Shown in pieces: positions 1-7,801 of a DNA stretch of 64,000 bases. Each line of letters opens with the position of its first letter. The stretch's first letter is position 1. Source of the DNA: Corynebacterium yudongzhengii (lineage in GTDB: Bacteria > Actinomycetota > Actinomycetes > Mycobacteriales > Mycobacteriaceae); assembly GCF_003065405.1 (NCBI RefSeq), contig NZ_CP026947.1, positions 1,488,001 to 1,552,000 of the forward strand, written 5' to 3'. The translations under genes and the position numbers were made by a program. The notes beneath the pieces were generated by a model, which worked only from the letters and a program-made list of their open reading frames with translations, ran no database searches and was not told where the DNA came from.

Positions 1-1214
1 TGGCGCTCCTGCTCCTCCTGGCGCACGGTGCGCAGGGAAATGCCCTTGCGGGAAAAGCGTGCGGAGAGATCCGCCAGCACGCCGGCGCGGTCCACGACGG
101 ACATGTCGATGTGGTAGCGGGTGGGCACGTCCCCGAACGGGGTGAGCGGGAGCTCTGCGTAGGTGTTCTCGCCGGGGGCGCGACCACCGTGAACCTTGTT
201 GCGGGCAGCGCCGACGAGGTCGCCGAGCACGGCGGACGCCGTCGGGGCGCCGCCGGCGCCGTTGCCGTAGAACATGAGGGAACCTGCTGCTTCTGCGTCG
301 ACGTAGATGGCGTTGTAGGATTCGTTGACGCTCGCCAGCGGGTGGGCCTCCGGGATGAGCGTCGGGTGCACGCGGGCGGAGACGGACTCGTCGCCGACAG
401 AGTCGGTGATGCGCTCACAGATCGCGAGCAGCTTGATGACATAGCCCGCCTTCTTCGCGGCCTCGATGTCGTCGGCGGTGATCTGCGTGATGCCCTCGCA
501 GTGGACGTCGTCGAACTTCACGCGGGTGTGGAAGCCGAGCGACGCCATGATCGCGGCCTTCGAGGCGGCATCGTGGCCTTCGACGTCCGCGGTCGGATCG
601 GCCTCCGCGTAGCCCAGGCGGGTGGCCTCGGCGAGGGCGTCGTCGTAGTCAGCGCCCGTGCTGGTCATGGCGTCCAGGATGTAGTTGGTGGTGCCGTTGA
701 CGATGCCGAAGATGCGGTTGATCTGATCGCCAGCCAGGGAGCGGCGCAGCATGCCGACGACCGGGATGGCCGCCGCGACGGCCGCCTCAAAGTACAGGTC
801 GACGCCGGCGGCGTCGGCGGCTTCGGCGAGTTCGTCCGCATGCGCGGCGACGAGGGCCTTGTTGGCGGTAACCACCGACTTGCCGGCGTTCAGCGCCGCG
901 AGGACGAGCTCACGCGGGTAGTCGATACCACCGATGACCTCGACGACCACGTCGACATCATCGCGGGTGATCAGCGAGCGGGCGTCGTCGGTGAGCAGGT
1001 CACGGTCGACGCCGGGGCGCTCCTTCGAGAGATCCGAAACGGCCACTCCCTTGAGCTCCAGGGGGCCACCGATGCGGTGGGTGAAGTGCTCAGCATTTTC
1101 GGACATGAGACGAATCACGTCAGTACCCACAGTGCCCATACCGAGCACAGCGACGCCGACGGGCTCGCCGGTTCCCTTGCCCGGGTTGAAGCTGGACTGG
1201 TTGTTCGCCGTCAT
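1..1214 (-). CDS. hom: Homoserine dehydrogenase, C-terminus cut by window start
   Basis: NADPH-dependent reduction of aspartate semialdehyde to homoserine, the branch point towards threonine and methionine. Reading begins at ATG 1214 (MTANNQSSF), followed by a Rossmann motif VAVLGMGTVG at about residues 22-31. Later segments read as the homoserine dehydrogenase catalytic domain, and the visible end (GVLADLSARFSRKGISLR) is the start of a C-terminal ACT regulatory domain. About 404 residues of a usual 440-450 are visible; the rest lies left of base 1. A McbR-type operator sits about 75 bp upstream, so sulfur/methionine control is expected. The family call is secure; feedback properties cannot be judged because the ACT domain is incomplete. 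Confidence 0.95.
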   Translation of the reverse strand, partial: MTANNQSSFNPGKGTGEPVGVAVLGMGTVGTDVIRLMSENAEHFTHRIGGPLELKGVAVSDLSKERPGVDRDLLTDDARSLITRDDVDVVVEVIGGIDYPRELVLAALNAGKSVVTANKALVAAHADELAEAADAAGVDLYFEAAVAAAIPVVGMLRRSLAGDQINRIFGIVNGTTNYILDAMTSTGADYDDALAEATRLGYAEADPTADVEGHDAASKAAIMASLGFHTRVKFDDVHCEGITQITADDIEAAKKAGYVIKLLAICERITDSVGDESVSARVHPTLIPEAHPLASVNESYNAIYVDAEAAGSLMFYGNGAGGAPTASAVLGDLVGAARNKVHGGRAPGENTYAELPLTPFGDVPTRYHIDMSVVDRAGVLADLSARFSRKGISLRTVRQEEQER

Positions 1215-1288
1215 GAACACTCCTTTTGAGATCCGTTTCGGTTCTTATCGACTCGTTCCGGGACAGATCCCGGTCACCGGCACCAGTG

Positions 1289-1304
1289 TAGACAATGCTG
1301 TCTA
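1289..1304. promoter_or_regulatory. McbR operator upstream of hom
   Basis: TAGAC-AATGCT-GTCTA is an exact match to the TAGAC-N6-GTCTA consensus of McbR, the TetR-type repressor of methionine and sulfur metabolism in C. glutamicum, where hom is a known target. It lies 75-90 bp upstream of the hom start codon, a suitable place for promoter occlusion. Confidence 0.85.
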
Positions 1305-1394
1305 ACACGTCATTGTTCGGGGGCCCTCATTGCAGGGGGCTTTGGTTTGCTTGTTGCACTGTGGGGGCTGTGGGGCACGCGCCTCCGTTGGGGA

Positions 1395-1994
1395 GCATGG
1401 AGCACTAGCGCTGTCGCGCGGGTGGAAGGAGGAGTCCTTTCGGTACGGGCGCTTTCGACCAGCGTTAGCGCTGTATGGCGGGGACGTCTCAACCGTCGCG
1501 GGAGCCTCACAGAAGGGGCGGGTAGGGCGGATGGGGTGGATGGTGCGAATGGCCGGCGATACTGAGCTCCTACCCCTCCGGACCCTCGTGTTGCGCTAAC
1601 GCCGGTCGAAAGGACCCTCTACTAAACGAGTCCCACGGGGTCGAAAGGAAGAGTCTAGGGCGCAGTTGACCCCTGGCCCCTCTGTAGCGCTCGAACACAA
1701 ATGCTTGTAGGAAGAACTTTGAAGGACGCAAAATCAGGCCATTTTCTCGCACAAACCCTTGAGGGACGCGCCCTTCAAGCATCTTCCTTTAAGGGTTTGT
1801 GCAGCAGCAACGTCACCCCGCGCTGAAAAGCGGACCCACAGAACGTCAAACACCCTAACGACATGCGGCGGTAGCGCGCCCACACGCCTGGTCGAAAGGA
1901 GGCGGTCGAAAAGAGGGTCGGTTTCGGAGTCCTTTCGACTTCGCAGGACTCCTTTCTGTCAGGGTGTTTTCGACCAGCGCTAGCGCCGCATGCC
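1395..1994. repeat. Interspersed hairpin-repeat locus 1
   Basis: The gene-free stretch 1305-2034 holds three divergent copies of the window's hairpin repeat: about 1404-1473, about 1591-1660 (right end lost) and about 1886-1987. Each carries some of the marks GGTCGAAAGGA, GGAGTCCTTTCG, TTTCGACCAGCG and a terminal GCGCTAGCGC-like palindrome. The linker 1474-1590 resembles linkers at 39.7-40.0 and 51.6-51.7 kb (GGATGGG..., CCCCTC, GTTGCGCTAACGC). Nothing in it looks coding. Confidence 0.75.
1749..1802. repeat. Long perfect inverted repeat inside locus 1
   Basis: GCACAAACCCTT at 1749-1760 is perfectly inverted as AAGGGTTTGTGC at 1791-1802. A smaller pair, GAGGG/CCCTTC, lies inside. Transcribed, this would be a stable two-tier hairpin. 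It differs from the main repeat family and has no T-run, so it is not an ordinary terminator. Confidence 0.7.
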
Positions 1995-2033
1995 GGAACC
2001 AACCCAACCAACCCCGAGAGCCCCCGAAACACC
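1985..2033 (-). other. G-rich (quadruplex-type) tract after a stop codon
   Basis: On the minus strand, directly after the stop of the gene ending at 2035, there are runs GGG, GGGG, GGGGG and GGGG with short spacers, then GGTT repeats. It fits a four-run G-quadruplex pattern and is one of several G-rich tracts at gene ends bordering the hairpin repeats. Confidence 0.5.
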
Positions 2034-2034
2034 C

Positions 2035-2727
2035 CTACCCGTTAACCACCGGTTTCGTTTTCAGTGTCTCCAGCGTGGGCAGGCCGTGCTTTTCCAACAC
2101 CGCCGCCTGTTTCCCGATCTCTTCTTCCAGCCGGCTTAGCCTTTCCTGCTGCGCAGCGGACAAACGGCCCTTCGCTTCAAAGTGCTTCAGCCGCGGGTAG
2201 CGCCCGGCTAGAAGCGTGCCCCAGTTGACCTTCAAGTCCAGGATCTCCTGGTTCAGGTGCACCGGCCGGCCGTCGTCGAAGTTGAGGATGTCGCCGAGCG
2301 CGGATTCGAGCATCGACAGATCCATGTCTCCGCCGGGCAGGCCTTCATCGCCGGCGTAGGCGTCCACGCCGTGGGTGGCGGGACCGGTCGGCGATTCCCA
2401 GAAGCGCTGCATGGTCATCATCCCCGAAGCCATCGCGGGACGGTTGACCGGCAGGATCTTCGGGTTTTCCACGCCGAGGAGCTGATCCCGCGACATGCGG
2501 ATGAAGGTGTTGTGCCCACGGTGATCCGGGTGGGTGGATTTCAGCCCCACCCCGAAGGCTTCGAGGTCCTCCTTCTGGAACATGTAGCCCAGATACCGGG
2601 CGGTGCGGTTGATCTCGAAGTCGGCAGGCGTGGCCCCGGGCAGGTGGAAGTCGATCTCGCGGAGGTAGTCGCTGACGATCTGCACCTGGGCGTCGTCGAG
2701 CTCCATGTCCTTGTAGAGTGCTCGCAT
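2035..2727 (-). CDS. Hypothetical protein, last gene of the molybdoenzyme operon
   Basis: A 230-residue soluble protein that I do not recognise. It has no signal peptide or membrane segment. The first half is rich in Met, Asp and His (FIRMSRDQLLGVENPKILPVN, MASGMMTMQRFW); the last 50 residues (LSAAQQERLSRLEEEIGKQ) look like a short amphipathic helix or coiled coil. It follows the membrane molybdopterin oxidoreductase gene by 24 bp on the same strand, and the bases just upstream (AAGGAAGGAGAC) form a strong ribosome site. Context suggests a partner or accessory of that enzyme, perhaps a soluble electron carrier or substrate-handling subunit, but no cofactor motif such as CxxC or CxxCH is visible. 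Real gene: high confidence; function unknown. Confidence 0.75.
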   Translation of the reverse strand: MRALYKDMELDDAQVQIVSDYLREIDFHLPGATPADFEINRTARYLGYMFQKEDLEAFGVGLKSTHPDHRGHNTFIRMSRDQLLGVENPKILPVNRPAMASGMMTMQRFWESPTGPATHGVDAYAGDEGLPGGDMDLSMLESALGDILNFDDGRPVHLNQEILDLKVNWGTLLAGRYPRLKHFEAKGRLSAAQQERLSRLEEEIGKQAAVLEKHGLPTLETLKTKPVVNG

Positions 2728-2751
2728 CGTGTGTCTCCTTCCTTGAACCTT

Positions 2752-4251
2752 CTAAATCATCTGCAGGCGGTCGTAGCTGTCGGTGTCTTCGAAGAAACCG
2801 CCCATACCGTTGCCGATGATGTCGAAGCGGTTGACCACCTCGATGCGCTCGATCCACTTGGCGGAGCGGTAGCCGGTGGAGGTCTCCAGGCGCAGTCGGC
2901 AGGGCGCGCCGTTTTTCATCGGCAGCTCTCGGTCGAGGTACCCGGTGGCGATGAGCGTCTGCGGCTGCAGCGCCTCCTCCTTGGCCAGGGTCTCGTAGTA
3001 GTAGGCGCCGGTGTAGACGTCGTCGTCGCGGGTCATGTTCTGGAAGGACATCACGTTGACGTCGGTCCACCCGTCGATAGGCCCAGCCAGCTCGATGAGG
3101 TCCTTGAGCATGACGCCGTTCCACTTACCCAGCGAGGAGAATCCCTGGACACAGTGGTGCACCGTGTTCTGGGAGTGCCCGCCGGAGATCTCCTCCAGAT
3201 CGGCCAGGGTCAACCTCATGGGCCGCTCGACGAAACCGCCGATCTCTAGGACGAAGTCGTCCTTGTACTCGTTGGACACCAGCGCGGCATATTCCTCGGT
3301 CGAGGGCGGCATGCCCGAGGCGCGGTGCTCGCCCCACGGGGTGACGTCCTTGTCCGAGTAGTGCTGGCGGGAGGCCAGCTTGCGCATACCGCGAGTCATC
3401 GGGCGCACCACCACGTTGTGGATCTTCTCAATCACCTTGGGCTTCTCCAGCGACGTGCGGGTAGCCCAGACATGGAACCAGACGATGAACGCCAGGCCGA
3501 TGAGGTAGATGATGCCGGCGGCCACCGGGCGTTCGGTGTCGCCGAAGACCATCTTCGAGGTCTCGTGGCCCCAGCCGTGCAGGACCACCAGCAGCACGTG
3601 GATGACGACGAAGGCCAGATACATCGCCAGGCCCAAGAAGTGAATCGTGCGGATGACCTGGCGTCCGCCCATCGCCTTCGAGATCCGCGGGAAGCGATTG
3701 TTGATAGCCGGGGACTGGAAGAACCCGGTCACGATCATGATCAGCGGGAGCACCACCACGACGAACAGGTAGGACAGCTGCTGCACCGCGTTGAAGGGGT
3801 AGCCCTCCATCGCCGGCGGCATGTCGAAGGCGAGGTAGTGGATCATGTCGTCGAAGGCTTGGGCGAACACTCCCCAATCCTCCGGCCAGTAACGACGCCA
3901 CTGGCCCGTGGCCAGAAGCAGGACCCAGTAGATGACCATCATGGTCACCCACCCGATCACCGAGATGAAGTGCCAGTAGCGGCCCTGGCCCAGCGCGCCG
4001 TGGCCCGGCAGCGAGATCAGCGGGCTGTAGTTCTCGTACTCACCGGCGACCGGGAAGTACTTGCGCTTGCGCTTTTCCTTCACCGTGAATTGGGCCCACT
4101 GCTTGCCCAGCGGGGTGTGAATCGACGTGTGCAGCTTCGGGAAGGTACCGAGGATCTCGATACCCGAACGGATGAACAACGTGATGAACAAGATGTTCAC
4201 GAAGTGCTCGATGCGCAGCCACCAGGGGTATTCCGTCAATACGACGTCCAT
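2752..4251 (-). CDS. Membrane cytochrome b / molybdopterin oxidoreductase fusion
   Basis: 499 residues combining two modules. Residues 1 to about 270 are an integral membrane, cytochrome b561-like part with about five hydrophobic segments (near 17-36, 92-114, 158-182, 203-228, 243-263) and several His in or near them (IRTIHFLG, VVIHVLLVVLHGWGH, IVWFHVW) suitable as haem ligands. Residues about 320-490 are a sulfite-oxidase-type molybdopterin domain; HHCVQGFSSLGKWNGV carries the Cys expected to ligate molybdenum, and CRLRLETSTGYRSAKWIERI fits the conserved end. No Tat signal is present, so topology is set by the membrane part. It probably passes electrons between an unknown substrate and the quinone pool. 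It is the middle gene of a three-gene operon whose other two products are unrecognised. Confidence 0.8.
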   Translation of the reverse strand: MDVVLTEYPWWLRIEHFVNILFITLFIRSGIEILGTFPKLHTSIHTPLGKQWAQFTVKEKRKRKYFPVAGEYENYSPLISLPGHGALGQGRYWHFISVIGWVTMMVIYWVLLLATGQWRRYWPEDWGVFAQAFDDMIHYLAFDMPPAMEGYPFNAVQQLSYLFVVVVLPLIMIVTGFFQSPAINNRFPRISKAMGGRQVIRTIHFLGLAMYLAFVVIHVLLVVLHGWGHETSKMVFGDTERPVAAGIIYLIGLAFIVWFHVWATRTSLEKPKVIEKIHNVVVRPMTRGMRKLASRQHYSDKDVTPWGEHRASGMPPSTEEYAALVSNEYKDDFVLEIGGFVERPMRLTLADLEEISGGHSQNTVHHCVQGFSSLGKWNGVMLKDLIELAGPIDGWTDVNVMSFQNMTRDDDVYTGAYYYETLAKEEALQPQTLIATGYLDRELPMKNGAPCRLRLETSTGYRSAKWIERIEVVNRFDIIGNGMGGFFEDTDSYDRLQMI

Positions 4252-4274
4252 GACTTCTCCTTATTCCTCGATCC

Positions 4275-4769
4275 CTAGTCTTCGAATCCCTGGTCGTCTG
4301 GGTAGGCCACCAGAATTCCGTAGTTGAGCGCCCAGTACAGAAGCAAGTAGGCGACCCCGGAGAGCATCATGGTGTTCCACGCGGCTGCCTCGTAGACCTC
4401 CGCGCCGTTCCAGACAAACGGGGCGTGCGTAAACAGCCCGGCGCCCCACAGCAGCAGGGCGCCGAACGCCGGCACGACGCCGAAGTCCCAGATCTTGAGC
4501 TTCGTGAGCACTCCCACGACGACGAAGACGGCGGCGAAACCGATCACGATCCACAGCACGATATCGCTGGCCGGGAAGACCTCGTGATTCGAACTGGCGA
4601 CATAGGCCGCGCACCCGCCAAGCACTGCGATGATGAGCAGCAAGACTGCCTTGGTCAGGCGGGGCAGGTTGACGCGGATATAGCGAAAGAATGGGGCGCG
4701 CTCCCGTCCGGGCGGGACGTGGAGCATGACATCCTGCGTGTCGTTGTCAACAGTGGTGTTCTGCGACAT
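4275..4769 (-). CDS. Small four-helix membrane protein, first gene of the molybdoenzyme operon
   Basis: 164 residues with a soluble N-terminus of about 38 residues and four hydrophobic segments (about 39-57, 67-90, 97-114, 130-152). I do not recognise the family. It precedes the cytochrome b/molybdopterin fusion by 23 bp on the same strand, so it is very likely co-transcribed and may be a membrane subunit or quinone-site partner. A GAGGA stretch lies directly before the ATG. The alternative, an unrelated DUF membrane protein, cannot be excluded. Confidence 0.75.
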   Translation of the reverse strand: MSQNTTVDNDTQDVMLHVPPGRERAPFFRYIRVNLPRLTKAVLLLIIAVLGGCAAYVASSNHEVFPASDIVLWIVIGFAAVFVVVGVLTKLKIWDFGVVPAFGALLLWGAGLFTHAPFVWNGAEVYEAAAWNTMMLSGVAYLLLYWALNYGILVAYPDDQGFED

Positions 4770-5261
4770 GAATCCTCCTCGTTACTGTCCGCCGTATCGA
4801 CCTCGGCCGCTGAAAGGATCACCAGGCCTACGGGGTACAGCTCGGCGGGCAAGCCAGTAAAGCGCCACTTCTTCACCAGCAGGCGGGACGGCAGGTACGC
4901 ATTCTCAGGGCTGCCGGCGGCGGGCCCTAAGGATCAAAGCGCCCGGAGAGTTTTGCGCTTTGTACGTACTCAGGAGTCGGTGGGAAGCCACCGATCGATA
5001 AGGATCTTACTCTGTAAACCGTTCTTTAACCGACCCGTCGCTGCGCAGAACAACTGTTATTTACACCCGCCCAGCGCCCTGAGCTGGATTTTTATCCGCG
5101 TTCACAGAGCGCACATTTTCACGAGAACGCATACGCCATAAGATATTTCCAACGCCGCCGCACCCGGTTTCGACGCCACGAAAGCCGGGCCGAGCCACCG
5201 GAGAGGCAGCGACGGCACGCCCCTTACACACCGTGTCGACGACAGAAAGGTTGCCCCATCC
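4770..5261. other. Divergent intergenic region, no gene seen
   Basis: About 490 bp between the minus-strand molybdoenzyme operon and the plus-strand CBU_0592 pair. It must contain both promoters. An AT-richer patch at about 4980-5100 (GATCTTACTCTGTAAACCG, TGTTATTTACAC) is the likeliest place. I see no convincing small gene, RNA or strong hairpin. Confidence 0.5.
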
Positions 5262-5546
5262 ATGACCCCCATGGTCTTTTTCGGGCTGGTTGCGTCAGTT
5301 GCGCTACTCTTTGCCTTCGCCATGCTCAACCTCGGCAAGTGGACCGCCGATAGCTACCCCTATCAGGCGCTGAACTTCCTCGGCGCCGCCTTCCTCGCGG
5401 CGTCTGCTTTTGAGCCCTTCAACGCCGGCGTCTTCTGGACCGAGGTGCTGTGGTCCTTGCTCGGCCTCTACGGGCTCATCCGCATCTACGTCACGAAACG
5501 GGCGCCGGAAGAAGGACGTCCCCAAGCCCGGCCCCGCTGTGCCTAA
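5262..5546 (+). CDS. CBU_0592-family small membrane protein, copy 1
   Basis: 94 residues with three hydrophobic segments (about 3-22, 31-47, 55-75) and the family look YQALNFLGAAFLAASAF...FWTEVLWSLLGLYGL. Function of the family is unknown. It is followed 42 bp later by a paralogue, then by a TetR regulator, all on the same strand. The C-terminus (APEEGRPQARPRCA) is unlike that of the paralogue. The GAAAGG 18 bp upstream of the ATG is a slightly distant ribosome site. Confidence 0.75.
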   Translation: MTPMVFFGLVASVALLFAFAMLNLGKWTADSYPYQALNFLGAAFLAASAFEPFNAGVFWTEVLWSLLGLYGLIRIYVTKRAPEEGRPQARPRCA

Positions 5547-5588
5547 CTAACGCCCGCACTCGATCTCCCTCATTGGAAAGGTTTTCTC

Positions 5589-5861
5589 ATGGAGTTCTCC
5601 TATGAAATCGGTATCGCTGCTGGCATCAGCTTCGTGGTCGCCCTGGCGCTGCTGAACTTCCGCGTCGTTACCGCAGAATCCCCCATCTACCAGTGCCTCA
5701 ACCTCTTCGGCGCACTCGGTTTCACCTACACCGCGATCTCCCCGTTCAACCCGGGTTTGTTCATCACTGAGACCGTCTGGGCGCTCGTGGCCGTCTTCGG
5801 CCTGTGGAAGATCTTCACCGGCCGATCCAAGAAGAACGCCGACAAACCCCGGGTCGCCTAA
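5589..5861 (+). CDS. CBU_0592-family small membrane protein, copy 2
   Basis: 90 residues, three hydrophobic segments, with the same pattern as its upstream neighbour: YQCLNLFGALGFTYTAISPFNPGLFITETVWALVAVFGLWKI. GGAAAGG 10 bp before the ATG supports this start. The two proteins share the central N-F/L-GA...SPFN-G-F-TE-W motif and look like an old tandem duplication that could form a heteromer. It reads straight into the TetR gene after 30 bp. Confidence 0.8.
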   Translation: MEFSYEIGIAAGISFVVALALLNFRVVTAESPIYQCLNLFGALGFTYTAISPFNPGLFITETVWALVAVFGLWKIFTGRSKKNADKPRVA

Positions 5862-5891
5862 GACCCGGTATCGGGGGTATTTTGAACATTT

Positions 5892-6455
5892 GTGACCACC
5901 CCGCCTAGGCCGAGCAACCGCCGCGAAGAGATCATCGCGGCCACCCTCGATGTCATCACGAGCCACGGCCTCGCCGGAGCGAGCCTGCGGCGTATCGCCA
6001 GCGCGTGCGGTGTCTCACTCGGCTCGATCACCTACCACTTCGCCGATCGCGACACCCTGTTAAACCAAGCGCTGCGGGCGTTTGTCGACGATTCTGTGGC
6101 CAGCTTCGAGGCCGCCTTCGCGGATATCACCTCGCTTGACGACGCCCGCGCCGCCGCCGTCCAGGTCCTCACGGAGGCGGCGTCGTCGTATCGCACCGCG
6201 GCCATCAGCAGCGAGCTCTATACGCTCTCGCTGCGCCGCCCCCGCCACCGGCTGCTCTTGATCGAGTGGGCGAAGGCCACCCGCAACGCCATGGGCAAGG
6301 CTTTCGACGACGAGACCGCCCACATCCTCGACGCCTTCTACGAAGGCCTGCTGCTGCACCGCCGGATGGTTCCGGCCGAGCATAACGACGAGCTCATCGC
6401 GGAAGCCGTCAAAAGGCTCACGCCTCCCTCGGGCTATATCGGCCCAAACTCCTAG
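5892..6455 (+). CDS. TetR/AcrR-family transcriptional regulator
   Basis: 187 residues from a GTG start. The N-terminal helix-turn-helix is clear: [16 protein letters not shown] then [19 protein letters not shown] at about residues 29-47. The C-terminal ligand domain is generic. It lies 30 bp after the second CBU_0592-type gene on the same strand, so it may control that pair; the ligand is unknown. Its TAG stop shares the four bases CTAG (6452-6455) with the stop of convergent lysA. Confidence 0.9.
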   Translation: MTTPPRPSNRREEIIAATLDVITSHGLAGASLRRIASACGVSLGSITYHFADRDTLLNQALRAFVDDSVASFEAAFADITSLDDARAAAVQVLTEAASSYRTAAISSELYTLSLRRPRHRLLLIEWAKATRNAMGKAFDDETAHILDAFYEGLLLHRRMVPAEHNDELIAEAVKRLTPPSGYIGPNS

Positions 6456-7795
6456 AACTCGCCGTCTTCCAGCGACAACAAATCGTCGACCGTTTCCCGA
6501 CGCAGCATCGTGGTCACCTCACCATCGCATACCGTGACCACGGCTGGGCGGGTAAACAGGTTGTAGTTCGAGGCCATCGCGTAGCCATAGGCCCCGGTAT
6601 TCGCCACCGCGAGCAAGTCCCCGGTGGTGAGGTCATCCGGGTAGTCCTCGTCGCTGATGAGGATATCGCCGGACTCGCAGTGCGAACCGACCACGCGGGT
6701 GGCCGTCAGCTTTCCGGCGGCGCGCCGGTTGACTAGGCGGGCGTCGTACTGCGCGCCGTAGAGCGCCGGGCGGATGTTGTCGCTCATGCCGCCGTCGACG
6801 GCCACGTAGCGCCGCGTGTCGGTCTCACTGGTGGAAATCGTCTTGTTGAAGCCCACCGTGTAGACAGTCACGGTCGACGGCCCGACGATCGCCCGGCCCG
6901 GTTCCACCAGCACCGTCGGCGCCTCGATGCCCGCGTCCTCGGCGTGCTCGCGCACCGCCTCGAGCATCTCCCGGGCCAGCGCCTCAACGTCGAGGGGCTG
7001 CTGGTCGGCCGTATAGGCGATGCCGTAGCCGCCGCCTAAGTCCAGCTCCGGCAGGCGCACGTCGAGCTCGTCGTGCACGCGGCCGTAGAGCTCGAGCACG
7101 CGCGCCGCGGCCAGGTTGAAACCGCCGGCGTCGAAGATCTGGGAACCGATGTGGCAGTGCAGCCCCACCAGCTCGAGGTGGGGTGAGTCCACGACGGCGG
7201 TGACGGCGTTCCACGCGGCGCCGTCGGCAAGCGAGAACCCGAACTTCTGGTCCTCGTGCGCCGTGGCGATCATCTCGTTGGTGTGTGCCTCCACGCCGGG
7301 CTTGACGCGCACCATGACCGGCTGGCGCACCCCGGCCTCGGCGGCGATGTCCGCCAACGCCGCGAGCTCGCCGTGATTATCCAGCACCACGTGGCCGACC
7401 TTCTCCTCGACGCAGGTGCGCAGGAACTGCGTCGACTTGTTGTTGCCATGTGCGGTGATGCGTGCGGCCGGGAAGCCAGCGCGCAGCGCGACGGCGAGCT
7501 CGTTGCCGCTGGCCACGTCGAGAGACAAGCCTTCTTCCTTAACCCAGCGGGCGATGGTGCGGGTCAAAAACGCCTTCGAGGCGTAGTGGACGTTAGCGGC
7601 ACCGTGGAAGGCGGCAGCCATGGCGCGGCAGCGGGCGCGGAAGTCGGCCTCGTCGACGACGAACAGCGGGGTGCCATAACGCGCGGCGAGCTCCGTTAGT
7701 GCAACGCCGCCGATGTGGACGACGCCGTCGTCGTCACGCGTGGCTGTTTGCGGCCAGACGTGGGCGGGCAGATCGTTGAAGGAGTACTCGGGCAT
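6452..7795 (-). CDS. lysA: Diaminopimelate decarboxylase
   Basis: 447 residues. PLP enzyme of alanine-racemase fold type III that decarboxylates meso-diaminopimelate to L-lysine, the last step of lysine synthesis. The PLP lysine is in [11 protein letters not shown] (about residues 50-60), the glycine loop in LDLGGGYGI, and the active-site CESGDI motif and a C-terminal [12 protein letters not shown] are present. Length is normal. It begins 6 bp after argS on the same strand, reproducing the known argS-lysA operon of corynebacteria. Confidence 0.97.
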   Translation of the reverse strand: MPEYSFNDLPAHVWPQTATRDDDGVVHIGGVALTELAARYGTPLFVVDEADFRARCRAMAAAFHGAANVHYASKAFLTRTIARWVKEEGLSLDVASGNELAVALRAGFPAARITAHGNNKSTQFLRTCVEEKVGHVVLDNHGELAALADIAAEAGVRQPVMVRVKPGVEAHTNEMIATAHEDQKFGFSLADGAAWNAVTAVVDSPHLELVGLHCHIGSQIFDAGGFNLAAARVLELYGRVHDELDVRLPELDLGGGYGIAYTADQQPLDVEALAREMLEAVREHAEDAGIEAPTVLVEPGRAIVGPSTVTVYTVGFNKTISTSETDTRRYVAVDGGMSDNIRPALYGAQYDARLVNRRAAGKLTATRVVGSHCESGDILISDEDYPDDLTTGDLLAVANTGAYGYAMASNYNLFTRPAVVTVCDGEVTTMLRRETVDDLLSLEDGEF

Positions 7796-7801
7796 GTCTG
7801 G

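Noticed and set aside
4425..5141. 238-residue plus-strand frame across 4.4-5.1 kb
   Set aside because: Its first half mirrors the minus-strand membrane gene and the second half has no protein-like character.
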